This document shows, piece by piece, positions 45,990-59,033 of a DNA stretch of 64,000 bases (position 1 is the first letter of the stretch; every line of letters begins with the position of its first letter). The notes below the pieces were generated by a model. That model saw only the letters and a program-made list of their open reading frames with translations, was not told where the DNA came from and ran no database searches. The stretch lies in contig NC_081844.1 in NCBI RefSeq assembly GCF_963259705.1, positions 43,031,341 through 43,095,340 of the forward strand, written 5' to 3'. The stretch comes from Myotis daubentonii. Taxonomy: Eukaryota; Chordata; Mammalia; Chiroptera; Vespertilionidae. Position numbers and translations under genes: made by a program.

Positions 45990-48900
45990 GTGAGTTCAGT
46001 GTTTTCCAGCAGAAAACTAAAATGCATGGCAAGCTTTATGCTGGCATATTTATCCTGACATTTATGATATTTTCCCACATCCTCCCCTCTTTTTTTTTTT
46101 TTGAACTAAGTATGTAATAACAACCAAGCGTTGGCTTTCTTTTACCACTTGCTGGAACATACTCTAGTCCCTGCTTTTCCCTCCTGTGTGTCTTTCATGG
46201 GTGTAGGCCTCCCGCCTTCTTTTGGTGTATTTTCTCCAGACAACCAATCCAGAATGGTACCTTGGATGGAATTCGTCAATCACTGGAAACTTGTTCATAT
46301 CTATCCCTTCTTCTTGCTTCTCTTCTGTCGCCAACAATTGCGCCCTTGTGTCATCCTTTCCCTTTTTTCACTAGTACCTGCTACTTGTAAAGCAACCGGA
46401 GAATTCCGGCAACTAAGAGGATTCTCTTTTTATTCTTCCTGAGCCAGAAAAGAGTGGCTCTGTTCTCGAGACCTGGCACCCCTCTGGACCCAGGGTCTTG
46501 GCTCAGCTACATTCTGAGCAATGAACCCTGTTTGAGGGATTCTGGCCTTGAATAATAATTACAAATGTGAGCAAATCTGTTTGATACAGTCACTGGGGGT
46601 CTAGGAGTCCTTTAGGAAAGAAAATATACTTAGTCAGACAAATATCTGCTGGGATTCTGTGAACTGAAAATGAAGCACTGTTGGTGCCACAGGAAAACTT
46701 CATGAAATACACTAAACATAGCGGACTGTTTTCACATAACGCATAAATATATAAACATTTTTTTCAGAGTGTCACCTGGTTCATTGTTTCTATAAGCTTT
46801 AGGCCCTGTGGCCCTGCATTTCATAAGCAAAGCAGATTTCTCATCTGTGGAGATGGTGCCTTTTAGATAGCATTTCCTATTGCGGATTCAAAATCTTACT
46901 ATCCAGGTGTTTCACTTTAAAATGACTTAAATGCTCCTAACTCAGTATTTCAGATGAACATTTGTACCCACCAAAATCTGAAGCCTTCATTCATATATTT
47001 TTGGGCATATTTTTTTTTAACCAATAAATAAACTGCAAAAGAATAAACTTCAAACAACCTATGTACATTAAGTACAAAGTACAAAATTTATTGTGTGTTT
47101 TTATAGTGAGGCGAGATAATTTTCTGTAATTGTAATCCTTATAAAACCAGTCTTTGCCCATTGGTGAAATCATTCGGCCCCTCCCCTGTCTGCTGTGCTC
47201 TTGGCGAAGCTTTGGGATTTTGTCCTGAATGCACGCCCTCCTTTATTCTGACAGCAGCCTCTTTTCCTGCAGCCTCACTCTGCTTTCCAGGGATGGAGCC
47301 TCTGTCCCTGGAGGGAGTCCAGCGACTTGTTTACTTTCTTTTGGCCACAAAGGCTCCTCCTCTCCCCACCCCCAGGCATTGAGCTGCAGTTTTTCCTTCG
47401 TGCCTTGAATCACTCTCTTCTTTTTCCTGTCATTTGGGGTGTTTGTGTGACTGTTCTGAGTGCTCATTCACTTTGCCCAGACTCTCCCTTGGCACTGGCC
47501 CGGGCACCGCTCTCCCGCCCCCTTTTATGTGTTCCTTTTCAGTCGCCAGATGTCCTCCATCTCTGTGGCTTCTGCACTCCAGCCCCTTCCTCTGAGAGGA
47601 GCTCATTTCTTGCAGCAGGCTCCCGCTGTTCAGTGCCGCTGAAAAGGGGAACAGACAGGTGACGGCGGTTCAGGGAGTGCGGGGCGCACATCAGAATGGG
47701 AACGCGGAGACTTTGATGATGGGACAGATGGGCACGGGCACTCTGGAATTCCCTGGCACTGTTTTTTAAAGGACCATTTTCATTTTTTACAAGTAGGAAA
47801 GGGGCCTTTGGGGAAGATTTCTGCCCAAGTTTATATTTTTATAACCCACATGTTCAGTGGAATATTAAATGCAATAGCCTGACCAGCTTTTCACAGCCCC
47901 TTTTGCCTTCCTACCATGGCGATAATATTTATTTAACTTGGAGTCCTCAGTCTGCCTGGCTCTAACAACGAAGGGAAAAATGTGTGGAAACAAGTAGTAA
48001 GGGAAAACATCCTATTATTCACCGAGGATGAAATTTTTTTGCCAACTGTATCATTTTAATATTTCAAAACTTTCAGCACAAAAGTGCTTAGTGCTAAAAA
48101 TGAAGGGAAAATGAACTTTCCCATCAGTATGATTCAGAAAGAGTTTCAGGATCCTGGATTCCTTGATTCACAATCTAACTACCCACAACTCCTGCCCTAA
48201 CAGTAGAGAATACCTGTGGTTCTCTTGGTAGAATTTTTACTGATAAAATTTCAGGGAACTGTTTTTCAATGGATAGTATTGGCACAGTACGAGATAGGAT
48301 CCAGCTGCAGATTATAATGAGAACAAGCATACAATTTCTTCTCAAACCCCATCCCATAGATCTCTAGAGGAAAAGACTGTGACTACGGCAGCCAGCGCTG
48401 TCAGAGAAAGAGGCCTCCGCGTGATAGGAAGACTAAAAGAGTCTCACAGTGAGGAAGGAGGGACCTTGAGGTGTGTTGACAGGTCCTGGTGTCAGCTGAG
48501 AGGATTCTCTGAGGAACAAAAGGATTCTTTTGTGTTTGTCTGAGAGACTGAAGAAAACAAGCAAGAAATAACGCTCTATCCCGGAGGCAGCAAATGTATA
48601 ATTGATGACAGCAAAAATAATAGAGCAAGTATTGGGGACTCTACTTTAGACGGATTGAGGGGGGGGGAAATAATCAGAAATTGCAAACAGAAAGTGGAAA
48701 TAAAATATTTCAGAAGAGATGGCAAATAAAAGAAAGCATATATGACAACTTTTTTTTTCTTCTAAAAAACACATACATGAAGGGCTTAAGGAGACACAGC
48801 AAGTCATCTCTGTGTATATTTGTAAGTTTAGGAATTAAATTGATAACCACGTACCTATAAGCCCATCTCCTAAATTAGAAAAGAACCTGTGATCTTTGAT

Positions 48901-49589
48901 CAGGGATTAAACGAAAATGCTTGGAAACATACAAATTGGATAGATTGGATTTACAGAAAGGTAGTCAGCTTAACCAGCACGATCAATTTGAGTCGGTGAC
49001 AATGAACCCACGGGGTGAAGCAATGGACATAATTTGCTTGGACTGCAAGCAAACTGCAGAGAGAGCTCGTATGGTTTTGCTAGTAAAATACTTAATTGGC
49101 TGTTAGATTGTTATAGCAACTAACAGAAAGCAGTGAATGGTTACCCATCCAGACCAGGGTGATGGGCAGATGCTTCCAAGAGCCACCGGGGACCCAATTT
49201 GGGCTATACCAGGGGAGATTAGAAACAAAAATGTACCAACGACAGAGAATGCAAGAGAGGCCAGAAAAAATAAAGGAAATGGAAAATGTATACTAATAAA
49301 GATTGCAAGTGCCCATTTAGATCGAAGCCAGAACACCACAGCCCAAACCAGGAAGATGGGCATTGGGAAGCCAGTGGAACTTCTTTACATAGCAAACTTC
49401 TATTCTTCCCATTCCACACGGAAACTGTCGCCAGAAACTGAGCCAGGGTCCACCAGCCACAAGGGGCAGAGGCCCATTCACAGCCACGTCTGTGAGCCAC
49501 ACTGCCTCCCAGGGGCTCCGTTCAAAGGGAGCAGGGGGTACTTTCCAACAACCACAGTACCATTTTTCTCTAATCTTTCCACTATTTTT

Positions 49590-49990
49590 ATTCATTCATT
49601 CATTCATTCATTTATTTTTAACATCGTGATAAAAATATACATAAAATATGCCATTCCTTCCATTTCAAATTCAGTGGCATTAAGTACTTCCACAATGTTG
49701 TATAACCATCGCCACGATCCATTTCTAGAACTCTTTCATCATTTTAAACAGTTTCATCTTAAACTGAAACTCTGCCCCCATTAAACACTAACTCCCCATC
49801 CCCTCTCCCAGCCCCCGTCAACCACCAACTACTTTCTGTCTCTATGAGCTTGACTAGTCTGTGGATGTGTGAAATTGGGTGATATTATCCTTTTCTGGGT
49901 GGCTTACTTCACTTAGTATAATATTTCAAGGTCCATCCATGTTGTGTACTATGTGTCAGAATTTCATTCCTTTTTAAGGAGCTTTATACA
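49590..49990 (-). repeat. Antisense L1 3' region with CATT microsatellite
   Basis: The segments cacttagtataatatttcaa, ggtccatccatgttgtgtac and cagaatttcattccttttta are the reverse complement of L1 3' sequence. A (TCAT)n run at about 49590-49612 lies at the left border. Confidence 0.7.
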
Positions 49991-50217
49991 TTTTAAAAAG
50001 TAGTTTTGCTGTATAATGAGGCCTTTCCTTTTTGTCATTCAGCATGCTTATTAAGAATTATCATATGTGCTGTACTAAGTAGCATGAGACATACAAGTGA
50101 ATTATCATCATCTCACCCCTCAAGCAGCTTACAGTCTAGTAGAATAAATGTGCTAGGGATGTAGAGGGCAATAATACCATGTAGACTGGGCCAAGTGCCA
50201 TAAAAAACATACACGAG

Positions 50218-50425
50218 CCCTGGCCGGTTTGGCTCAGTGGATAGAGCGTTGGCCTGTGGACTCAAGGGTCCCAGGTTCAATTCCAGCCAAGGGCATGTGC
50301 CTTGGTTGCGGGCACATGCCCAGTAAGGAGTGTGCAGGAGGCAGCTGATCGATGTTTCCCTCTCGTCGATGTTTCTGGCTCTCCCTTCCTCTCTGTAAAA
50401 AAGTCAATAAAATATATTTTTTTAA
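50218..50425 (+). mobile_element. Ves SINE with 16-bp target duplication
   Basis: The head ccctggccggtttggctcag and body are well preserved. The exact duplication aaaaaacatacacgag lies at 50202-50217 and 50426-50441, suggesting a young insertion. Confidence 0.95.
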
Positions 50426-52599
50426 AAAAAACATACACGAGGCCTCTGGAATCTGGTCAAGCATGAAATTACTTCCAGTCATGGGCCTTGAGAAGGTCTC
50501 ACCAGGGAGAATTGGAGGGCCTGATTGGGTCTGGATGGGCAGAGAGGTTGTCAAAGGGAGTTCCCCATGAGTTAACGCCTTTTTAACTCACTACAATCCA
50601 TGAGCCAAGGAATGGAGTCGGGGAGGTAAAGGTCATATCTGGGGGACGTGTTCAGGTTTAGACAAGTGTTTGGTCCGCTCATGGAGATAACAGTAACTAC
50701 AGCTATGAAGAGGAGGCCGGGTCATTGAGGGCCTGAGGATTAACCTTGCAGGCATTGAGAAGATGGGAACGATTTTTGAGCGACAGATAGCTGCCAATGG
50801 AGTTGACAGTGAAGGAAATGAACGTGTTCAGTGTAGAATGGAGTGGGCCCCGAAGAGATCTGAGGCAGGGAGGACAGGTAGGTTATTTGCCCAGGTGGGA
50901 GGTAATGAGTTCGTCCACAAATGATGGTGGCTGTGACCTTAACGAGGAATGGATGGGGTGCAGATTTTGAGGGTGGATCAGCAGGTCCCATGGGGTCATG
51001 GGAGAGAAGTCTTTGACTCCGGAGGTTCAGACCTTCCCAAAAGCCCTATCCCACTGAAGACAAGCATGATCCAAGTGAGGCGCAGGGTGCAGCCGCAGAC
51101 GGGAAGGGCTGCCACAGCTGCGCCTCACATCTGTTTGTTGGTCTGTAAACTTTCTACTTGGCAAACCCGCTCTGTGCCTGAGATGGCTGGCCAGTTGTGC
51201 CCAGGATTTGGCTTTAAGAGTTCGTATTAGAAATCTGTATGCAAACTACCTCGCAAGGCTCCAGGCCAGAATCGGAGCTGGACGATTTCTAAGTTAGAGT
51301 CTGTGCCTGCTGCACCTGGGAGTCTTCATGCAATCAAGGCTGTGTCACAGTTTCCATTATGCGCATGGTGTCTCCTTCCACCCCCCAGAGGCTTAGAACT
51401 TAGCAGCGAAAATGTGCTTCCCCTGGGAACGGAGCAGGAAGATAATGTTCTTAGCCCGGCAGCAGTTCTAGTTCAAAAAAATGTTGACAAAATTGGTTTA
51501 GTGCATTTTGTAAGATGCAAATATTCATCTAATTCACTTCAAGTTTCTCGAGAACTATTTTTGTTTCATTTTCCCTTGAAGGCAGCTCGCAGAGAACTGG
51601 TGGGGAGCACATTTCATCAAACATCTACTCTGAATGGGATCTGAGTCACTTGTGCACTTTTCCCCCCAGAATTATAAAGCTTTGCTTAAATTTTAACTTT
51701 CCCCAAATGGCAACTATTTACATTGCTTTTTATATGGAATTTTAGCATGTTGGCAACAGACTTGAGAAATCTCATTTGGATTCCTTCCTTTAGATAAGTC
51801 CAAGAAGAAAGTATTGGTCTTGCTCTTACAGATGTAAAGGTTTAGAAAGAATTCCAAAACCTTAAACTATACCATGTCAAGTCTCGTTATCAGGCAGTTT
51901 TCCTTTAGTGTTCTGAGTCTGTTCCTTGGGTAGAGGTGGCCAGCTACTGACTGGCCCATTCCTCATCTCCTTGGAGCACCAGGCCCCTGCCTGCTTTGGC
52001 CGAATGCTCATGCTGGGGTGTGAACTACGTGAGCACCGCACTTATGATCTCACGACATTACGTGATAACACCTGTTTAACTCACTGCAGTCCTACTCTAC
52101 AGACAAGCAAACTGAGACCAAGACATCTGAGGTAATTGGCCTGAAGTTAATCTGCTCCCAATGACCTTCACGCTGTGTCAGACCCCAGGCCAGGGCTCTC
52201 CCCAATGCCATGCCTCCGCCCTCATCCCATGTTTGGTTGAACCCTAAGCCTTGTTGTCTATAAATATTCATGTTTGAATTGGCTGAACCTTTTTTTTAGA
52301 AACAATAAGCCAGCCCCCTTGCTGTGTGTTTGCTTCAGATCTTGGAGGATAATTTGCTCTGTTGCCCAGAGTAGCTCTGGAATTGTTTGGGCAGCCACTA
52401 GACCTTTGCAGAGATGCCTTTCTAATAGAGCAATAGCCTAGGACTCTCCCTATTAAGGTCCTTCTTAATGTGAATAGATTCTGTTTCTTATGAGTAGGAG
52501 ATTGGTGAAACTAGCCATCTTCTGAAAGGGCTAGGCTCTGATGGGTTTTATGAGTTCGGGGGCAGTGTATAGAATTTGTTCTGCCGGTCATGTTTTAAG

Positions 52600-53165
52600 C
52601 CATAACATTATTTACTTACAGTCAAGAGTGGGTCCTATAATATACTGCCGTGTAACAAGTTATCCCCAAAATTTAGTGGCTGAAAGCAGTAAACATGTCT
52701 TATCTCACAGTTTCTGTGGGTTGGGTAATTGGGAGTAGTTTATCTGTGTGGCTCTGGCTTAGGATATTTCTCGAGATCACACCCCAGATGTCAGCCTGAG
52801 CTACAGCAATCTGATGGCTTGACTGGGCTGGGACTGCCTTCCCCGGTGGCCCACTCACATCACTATTGGCAAGCTAGTTTTGGTTTTTGGAAAGACACCG
52901 CAGGTACCGACCGGGTGGTCCTCTCCATAGGGATGATGGATTTTATCACAACATGGCCGCTTGCTTTTTCCCAGAGCACGTGATCCAAGAGAGAGTAAAA
53001 CAGAAGCCACATGCCTTTTATGACCTAGCCTCCAAAGTCGCACACGGTCATTTTCACAGTGGATGATTGCTCACACCGTGTGTCACCATCATTGTGGGAG
53101 GAGGCTACATTAGATGTGACTACCAGGGGGCAAGGTTCCCCGGGGCCAGCTTGGAGGCTGACTAC
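52600..53165 (+). repeat. Old interspersed repeat, family not identified
   Basis: The segments tactgccgtgtaacaagtta, gtgatccaagagagagtaaa, acatgccttttatgacctag and gggccagcttggaggctgac occur in this order in a common mammalian repeat that I recognise but cannot name safely. Confidence 0.4.
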
Positions 53166-53266
53166 CATGCACCACCCTTTACCCCTTTGGTTGGGAGAAG
53201 CAGGAGAGGTGTGAAGGGGAGCATTAATGCTGGAAAAATAAAAAGGGATAAAAGGATATAGAGCAT

Positions 53267-53405
53267 AGCCCTGGTTGGTGTGGCTCAGTGGTTAAAGCGC
53301 CGGCCCACGGACCAAAGGGTTGTGGGTTTGCTTCCTGGTCAAGGTCATGTACCACTCTCTCTAGAAATCAATGGAAAAAATACCCTCGGCTGAGGATTTT
53401 AAAGA
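53267..53405 (+). mobile_element. Short Ves-type SINE with target duplication
   Basis: The head ccctggttggtgtggctcag passes quickly to the older-subtype tail accctcggctgaggatttta, so the middle is deleted. The exact duplication aaaggatatagagcat lies at 53251-53266 and 53406-53421. Confidence 0.92.
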
Positions 53406-54239
53406 AAAGGATATAGAGCATGAAACAATCCCCTCCCCCCTTTTCTGGCTTCCGTGGCTGCTAACCATCATTTTGCAGAAGTAGACCAAGGAGCATGGAA
53501 ATGGGGTAGATAACATTAAATCAACAGGGCTTCTGGGGTTTATAAGTGATAATGACTCCTTTTCCTGCTAATGGGAGTTGGGAGCCAGTGGAGAGCAGAC
53601 ACAGTTACTGCACTAATAGAGATCCGAATGTCAGCCTTGTTCCTGATTGTGTTGGACTGAACTTGTGGCCACAGTCTTCCCCTCCCTGCCTAGACCTTAG
53701 GACAGCCTGCCCGAGGGAGAATTTGAGCGTGTAAAGCAGGTGAGCTTCCTTAGATTTGCCGCCTCGCCCCTGTCAAGCCCCAATGTCAGGGACACAGAGA
53801 GGCCGCCTTGGAGACCCAAGTCCAGAAGGCAGGCCTGAGCCTGGCCACTCGAGCTGACAGCATGCCGGAGAGGCCGGGCACCGCCCCTGGCCGAGGCAGG
53901 CAGAGCAGGGAGCGCTGGCGCCATCAGTGTCCCCAGTCAAATCCACTCCTTTCTTCTTGAGAAGAGAGAAGGACAACGCGCTATTTCTTCTGTGCTGTAC
54001 ACGTTTGAGGGGGACAAGATGGCTCTCTGTCAGGGGCATTCATCTAAACCAGGCCGGGCCATCCATGCGGCATATCCAGACCGTCCACACCGAGTCTCTG
54101 CTTCACAGCGCACAGTTGTGTGTTGAGTGGTTTTACAGACATTATCAACAAAACCCATGCTGCTTCCCCTTCTGCTAGTGCACACCGTTCTTGTCACCGC
54201 TTGCAATGGCCTTCCCTAAAATCTCTCTCTCTTTTCCAG

Positions 54240-54408
54240 GCACAGGGTGGTGGTGTCCTATCCTCCTCAGAGTGAAGCCGAACTTGAACTTAAGGAGGGA
54301 GATATTGTGTTTGTTCATAAAAAACGAGAGGACGGCTGGTTCAAAGGCACGTTGCAACGCAACGGAAAAACTGGCCTTTTCCCAGGAAGCTTTGTGGAGA
54401 ACATCTGA
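54240..54408 (+). CDS. SH3RF1: SH3RF1 last coding exon: C-terminal SH3 domain 4 and stop
   Basis: The first base completes an Arg codon. The protein then reads [32 protein letters not shown] and [12 protein letters not shown] before TGA at 54406-54408. These are the RT loop, the Trp-bearing n-Src loop and the PxxF/Y surface of SH3 domain 4, which forms the very C-terminus of POSH; the ending FVENI agrees with the known family. The domain is complete with no frameshift. One exon codes for the whole of SH3-4, as another does for SH3-3. Confidence 0.97.
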
Positions 54409-55577
54409 GGAGACTCACCTTGGGAAGGCTTCAAATCCTATCACTCCACACGATAGCACAGTGCGATGTCACGGGAAGAGCACATCGGTGGACTTCTAGG
54501 TGGCCGGGAGACGAGCGGAGGACGGGCGTGTGACCCCAGGGCCCCAACACATGTAGACCAGCACGCGGCGTGACGAGAGCGTGGTTGTGGGTTTTGTCAC
54601 TCTGGATTCGGATGCGGAAGGTGTGCCTTGAACTGTCTGATTGACTCTACAGAGAAACCTTTTTTTTTTTTTTTTTAAAGATATATAGCTAAAATGGACA
54701 ATTGTTTACAAGGCTTAACTAATTTATTTGCTGTTTTAAACTTGAATTTTTCTCATTATAGATCAAGTCTTTGGGTTATGATTTTAAGGAATTATTAATT
54801 TATGAAATGATAGCTAAGGAGAAGCTGGATTCTCTCCTGTTGAGAGCAAGAGATTCTTTTTAACAGAGAATGAACTCCCCCTTCCCCACACCGGTGTTTT
54901 TTTGCCTTTTTTTTTTTTTTCTTTTTCAAGACAGAAATGCCAGTTCTCTGATTTGGTTTTCCTCTTTGGGAAACCAAAACGTGCAACTGAATCAGTACCA
55001 ATAAGGGCCTGGGGTTGGGAGACAGAAACCTGAGAAAAGACACGTTAACGATTGCTTGTCTTTCTGGTTTGATCAGGAATCGCCTTAAGACCTAGTCCTC
55101 GATTTAATTTTGTGGGTTTTTTTTAATTTTCCGAGAGTGAAAGCGATGAAGCGATAAGGAAGAGTAAAGCACAACCCTTGAACAACAACAAAAAAATGTA
55201 TTCAGAAATCAATTTAGTTTTATAAGAGAAGCAGCTCGATTTCATTGGTTGGCAGTTGGAAAATCTGAAGTTGGACTCCTGTCTGCGAATGGCTGTGAAA
55301 TGTCATGTGCCCGTTTTACCTTAAGTGGTCTGCATGCCCAGGACACAGTGAAGCGTTTGTGAGATAGTGGTGGTCCGTGATGCACTCGTGCGGAAGTCAG
55401 TGGCTATGAGAAACACTGTGAAACGTTTACATACACCCATCGTGAGTCCTTTCCCACGTGTGCATGTGGCTGGGTTGGTTCCCACAGTAATGTCTGCTGT
55501 GCATGGTCTGTATATTTCATTGCAATTTCCCGTCGAGGTGAGTTTGTGCTCGGAATTGACCGATGCAGGAGCTGGGA

Positions 55578-55583
55578 AATAAA
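55578..55583 (+). promoter_or_regulatory. SH3RF1: Candidate proximal poly(A) signal AATAAA
   Basis: A canonical hexamer lies about 1.17 kb after the stop codon. It is the only AATAAA in the first 2.3 kb of the presumed 3' UTR, so it could give a short-UTR isoform. No cleavage evidence is available from sequence alone. Confidence 0.4.
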
Positions 55584-56658
55584 CAGTACTCTTTTCTCTA
55601 CCCCAAAGCCACTACTGACCAATTTCTCTGAGTACACTCCCTCTCTCCCTGGCCAAGGTATCCATCGGCCATGGCACAAGTAATTAGTGAAAATGGTCCT
55701 TTACCCGTGCTCCCAGCTGCGGAGGGATGTCAGGGGTGAGCCAGGAGGCCGCAGCTCTCACTGTTCTCTCGCAGCCCTGGGAGGCTTGGCGCAAGGGAGG
55801 GTGCCCACACCTTACAATTGTGGCGGGATCCAGCTGAGCCTGTCTTTTTATATCCGTCCTTTGATGTCATCGGCCTCTTCTACCCATTTCATTCCTGTGC
55901 CACGCAGTCGTGGGTCTGAGTAGTCCTAAAAAACAAAACAAAAGGAGGGAAGACAGCCTGGGAGTGAATGAAATCATTGCCACAGTTTCCTCATGAGCAA
56001 ACAAACACAAAAACCTTTTTATTTCTTACTTTTAAGAATTACAACTGGGAAATGGAAACACGAACAGAAAAGTCTTCTTGCAACAGCAGGAGGTTTCATG
56101 GTCTTAAAAAGATATACGATGTGGTTGAAATGAAATCATTCCTAAATTAACCATTTTTTTTATAAGACACTGTACATTATGTTCCTGTGTGTTGAATTTT
56201 TTAAAAAAATACTTTACTTGGATATTCATGTAATATATAAAGGTTTGGTGAGATGAACTTTAGTTAGGAAAAAAAAAGCTGTCATCAGCTTTCATCTGTG
56301 TAAGTTGACACCAATGTGTCATAATATTCTTTATTTTGGGAAATTAGTGTATTTTATAAAAATTTTAAAAAGTAAAAAGACTACTACAGGTTAAGATAAT
56401 TTTTTTACCTGTCTTTTCTCCATATTTTAAGCTATGTGATTGAAGTACCTCTGTTAATAGTTTCCTGGTATGAACTTGGTTAAAATTTCATCTGTTAATA
56501 GATCACTTAGATAATATAATGTATGGGTTTTTCTATTGGTTTTGGGGGGAGACAATAGCTGGAGATTTTGTAACAAGGGCTTGTTACACGTTGATAGGGT
56601 GGTGATTAAATTGCCATTTATCATGTTAATAATTTGAAGACTGGAGAAAAGGTTCAAG

Positions 56659-56664
56659 ATTAAA
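56659..56664 (+). promoter_or_regulatory. SH3RF1: Candidate distal poly(A) signal ATTAAA
   Basis: This variant hexamer is 2.25 kb after the stop and is followed within about 40 bases by a GT-rich stretch (cccttgtgtcag) that could serve as a downstream element. The position roughly fits the expected UTR length. Confidence 0.4.
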
Positions 56665-58536
56665 ATTTGATGTTCATCCTTTACATGCCCCTTGTGTCAG
56701 TCCTTAAAATTCTTTTCTTTTTTCTTTTTTTATCTGGGACATATTTTACTTAGTTTCTACTTCATGCAAAATTCTTTGCATGCACCTCGAACAGAAAATG
56801 TCTACAATAATCGTTTTGGTGGTTTTACTACATTTTACCTCTCCAACTAACAAACGTTCTTTGGTTAGTTCCCCCAAGAAGTGTAGAGTCTTCTTAGAGC
56901 TTGTGGAGTTTCACCAAGTGTAATCCTTCTGCTCCCTCCCCCTTGCTATGGTGACTGCATAGCCTGGACCGCTCGCAGCCTTGTCTTAGCCATAGAAAGA
57001 GCGCCAGACCTGCAAGCAACTGTGTGGTAACCCGTGGGCCTCAGCAAGGCCTGGGAACATAACATGTGATTTTAATCTTTCATGGAATGCCAACAAGTCG
57101 TAAGGTTAGAAGGGCCATGTATGTCATTAGAATATATTTTCCTCTTTTTTAGTTTCTATCAAATTACTTATCAGAATGAAAAATCAGGAATTCTAGGTTG
57201 TATCATAGCTTTGCCAAAAAATCTCTCTTTGTAACCGCTTGGACAAGTCAATTATTATTTAGTTTCTTCCGGTTGGTGCTCTGTGTACCTCCCTGGGTGA
57301 AGATGAGCAAAGGAGACAATGTCACTGTTTTGAAAAGTGCTATTTTAATATGTGGCCTTACTTTGATCTCTGGTTTCAAATATTTCATCTCCCTCCCTTG
57401 GAGTATATGCATATAACACCTTTCCTGGGGTCTAATTGGATTTAGAAGAAACAAAGTAAGGTGATGTTTCCAGCTGCTATGCATTTCGTTTTCTGTTCAT
57501 AATGATAATAAGACGTTTTTCATGCCTCTGTAAGTTCAGGTGACTATTTCAATCCAGAACTCTAATCATTAGAATTCAAGCTTAGAACATGCTTTTAATA
57601 CACCAAGTTGTACAGCTCATTGTGTGTATCCGTGTAAGTTTTTACAAATATGTTTTCAACCAGTTAAACGATGTCCTTACCCTTACCAAGGTAGCATCCT
57701 ATTGAAATGACTCCTTTCCAGGAAAAAGAATTTGTCAACCTACCACAGTAATTGAGAGGGTATTTACAGAAGAGATTAGCCAGTGTCCAGACTTAGCAAG
57801 GTCTCACCCCTCACTCCCTCCTGTGAGCTCCTGGCTGGAGTGGCTGTGCTGGGGGTGGGGGCTTTGCTTGTTCCTGGCAGTCAATCACCTGGGACAGGAC
57901 AGCTCTTCGGGTGGAAACCAACCATTGTGAAGCGTGACAGTGTAAAATACCCTCCCTCTGGTTTACAAATGAACGTTTCTCTTGTGTTTCCTATTAATAA
58001 CTGTCTGACGTGGCTCTTTCCATTTAAAAGCACCACCTTGATTTCACTGAATGCAAATTCTTATTGTACTGCAACGACCCAGATCCCCAGGAACCAGGTT
58101 GGAGGGACCTGCAGCGAGTGGCATTCATCTTTGAGCTGTCATCCAGTACTATTATTATTGGGTCAGACCACTTTTAGCCTTAAGCCAACCCTCTCAAGAT
58201 AGCTGTTGTAGGCAAGAGAGGCAACAAAACAACAACCACAACAACTAAGACTTCTTCACAAAGCAAAGTGTGTGCACAAGTAAGATGTAAAATTCTGAGT
58301 CCTTGTGGCACTATGGCTAGAGGCTTTCTCCAGCCCTTTCTGCAGATTCTCAAGCTTGGCTTTCCAGAAATCCAGTTATTTTTGAAAGTGTACTCTCTGA
58401 GAGAGACTGTTGAAGATCATTAGATCACAAGACCTAATTGATAAGGCTAACGGTCTAATAGCAGTTGTAAATTTATCTTTGATTGCTATTTCAGTGTTTG
58501 GACTCTGAATATATACTATGTTATGAGAGCATAGAG

Positions 58537-58748
58537 CAGTGGTTCTCAACCTTCTGGCCCTTTAAATACAGTTCCTCATGTTGTGACCCAACCATAAAAT
58601 TATTTTCGTTGCTACTTCATAACTGCAATGTTGCTACTGTTATGAATCATAATGTAAATATCTGATATGCAGGATGGTCTTAGGCAACCCCTGTGAAAGG
58701 GTCGTTCGACCACCAAAGGGGTCGCGACCCACAGGTTGAGAACCGCTG
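58537..58748. mobile_element. SPIN-type hAT element, 212 bp, intact ends
   Basis: The ends cagtggttctcaacct and aggttgagaaccgctg are inverted repeats. Exact 8-bp duplications gcatagag flank the element at 58529-58536 and 58749-58756. The interior ttaggcaacccctgtgaaag followed by ggtcgttcgaccaccaaagg matches my memory of the SPIN hAT family known from vesper bats and several distant tetrapods. Non-autonomous, with no transposase. Confidence 0.88.
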
Positions 58749-58795
58749 GCATAGAGTATAGGGAAATAAACTTCATCAGTACCTGTTATGTAGAG

Positions 58796-59008
58796 CAGTG
58801 CTGTCCAGTAGAAGTTCTTCTCTGGAAAGCGGTGGAGATGTTTTAGATCTGCGCTCTCCATTCTGGTAGCCACTATCCACATGTGCCTCTTAACCCTTGA
58901 AAGGCAGCTATGGTGACTGAGGAACTGAACTTCTCATTTGATTTCATTTTAATTAAAATTTATAAATATTTATATGCGTATAAATGGCTACCGTATGAGA
59001 CACTGCAG
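58796..59008. mobile_element. Old hAT-Charlie relic
   Basis: The left end cagtgctgtccagtagaagt and the right end ggctaccgtatgagacactg fit a common ancient placental Charlie element. It belongs to the same general group as the relic at 9381. Confidence 0.65.
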
Positions 59009-59033
59009 TTTTGGAGAATAAAAACCTATTGCT

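Larger units (their letters stand above)
45990..54239 (+). other. SH3RF1: Last SH3RF1 intron (8.3 kb)
   Basis: The intron contains an antisense L1 3' end (49.6-50.0 kb), Ves SINEs at 50.2 and 53.3 kb, and an old unidentified interspersed repeat at about 52.6-53.2 kb. The 215-codon open frame at 49137-49784 runs partly through the L1 piece and has no family resemblance. Blocks 46.0-49.1 and 50.5-52.6 kb look mostly unique or very old. The acceptor is cttttccag. Confidence 0.83.
15373..54408 (+). other. SH3RF1: SH3RF1 (POSH) gene span, eight 3' coding exons to stop
   Basis: SH3RF1 is a RING-type E3 ubiquitin ligase with four SH3 domains. It scaffolds RAC1, mixed-lineage kinases, MKK4/7 and JNK, and acts at the trans-Golgi and in the cytosol. 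This span gives eight exons of 303, 111, 149, 171, 260, 341, 371 and 169 nt (last figure to the stop). They total 1875 nt, or 624 residues plus stop. All junctions are GT-AG and every split codon closes correctly. From memory, the human protein is 888 residues and the matching part would start near residue 256. The 9-residue shortfall fits indels visible in exons 30322, 35634 and 45619. The RING domain and SH3 domains 1-2 are upstream of the window. The gene identity rests on near-identical SH3-3, SH3-4 and RAC1-binding segments, so it is secure. Confidence 0.95.
54409..56685 (+). other. SH3RF1: Probable SH3RF1 3' UTR
   Basis: This begins directly after the stop. It is AT-rich with long T tracts (54660-54676, 54909-54920) and has no transposon that I recognise, unlike the introns and the DNA beyond; that absence suits a retained UTR. 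An AATAAA hexamer is at 55578-55583 and ATTAAA hexamers are at 56604 and 56659. The human 3' UTR is about 2 kb from memory, which favours the ATTAAA near 56659 as the distal site. The end coordinate is an estimate. Confidence 0.55.

Noticed and set aside
47161..47662. Overlapping + strand frames as a gene
   Set aside because: Several frames overlap without splice logic, domain or start context. They probably reflect pyrimidine-rich intron sequence.
49137..49784. The longest open frame in the window (215 codons) as a possible gene
   Set aside because: Its C-terminal half is read from a simple repeat and an antisense L1 piece. There is no family signature, no promoter or splice context, and it lies within an SH3RF1 intron.
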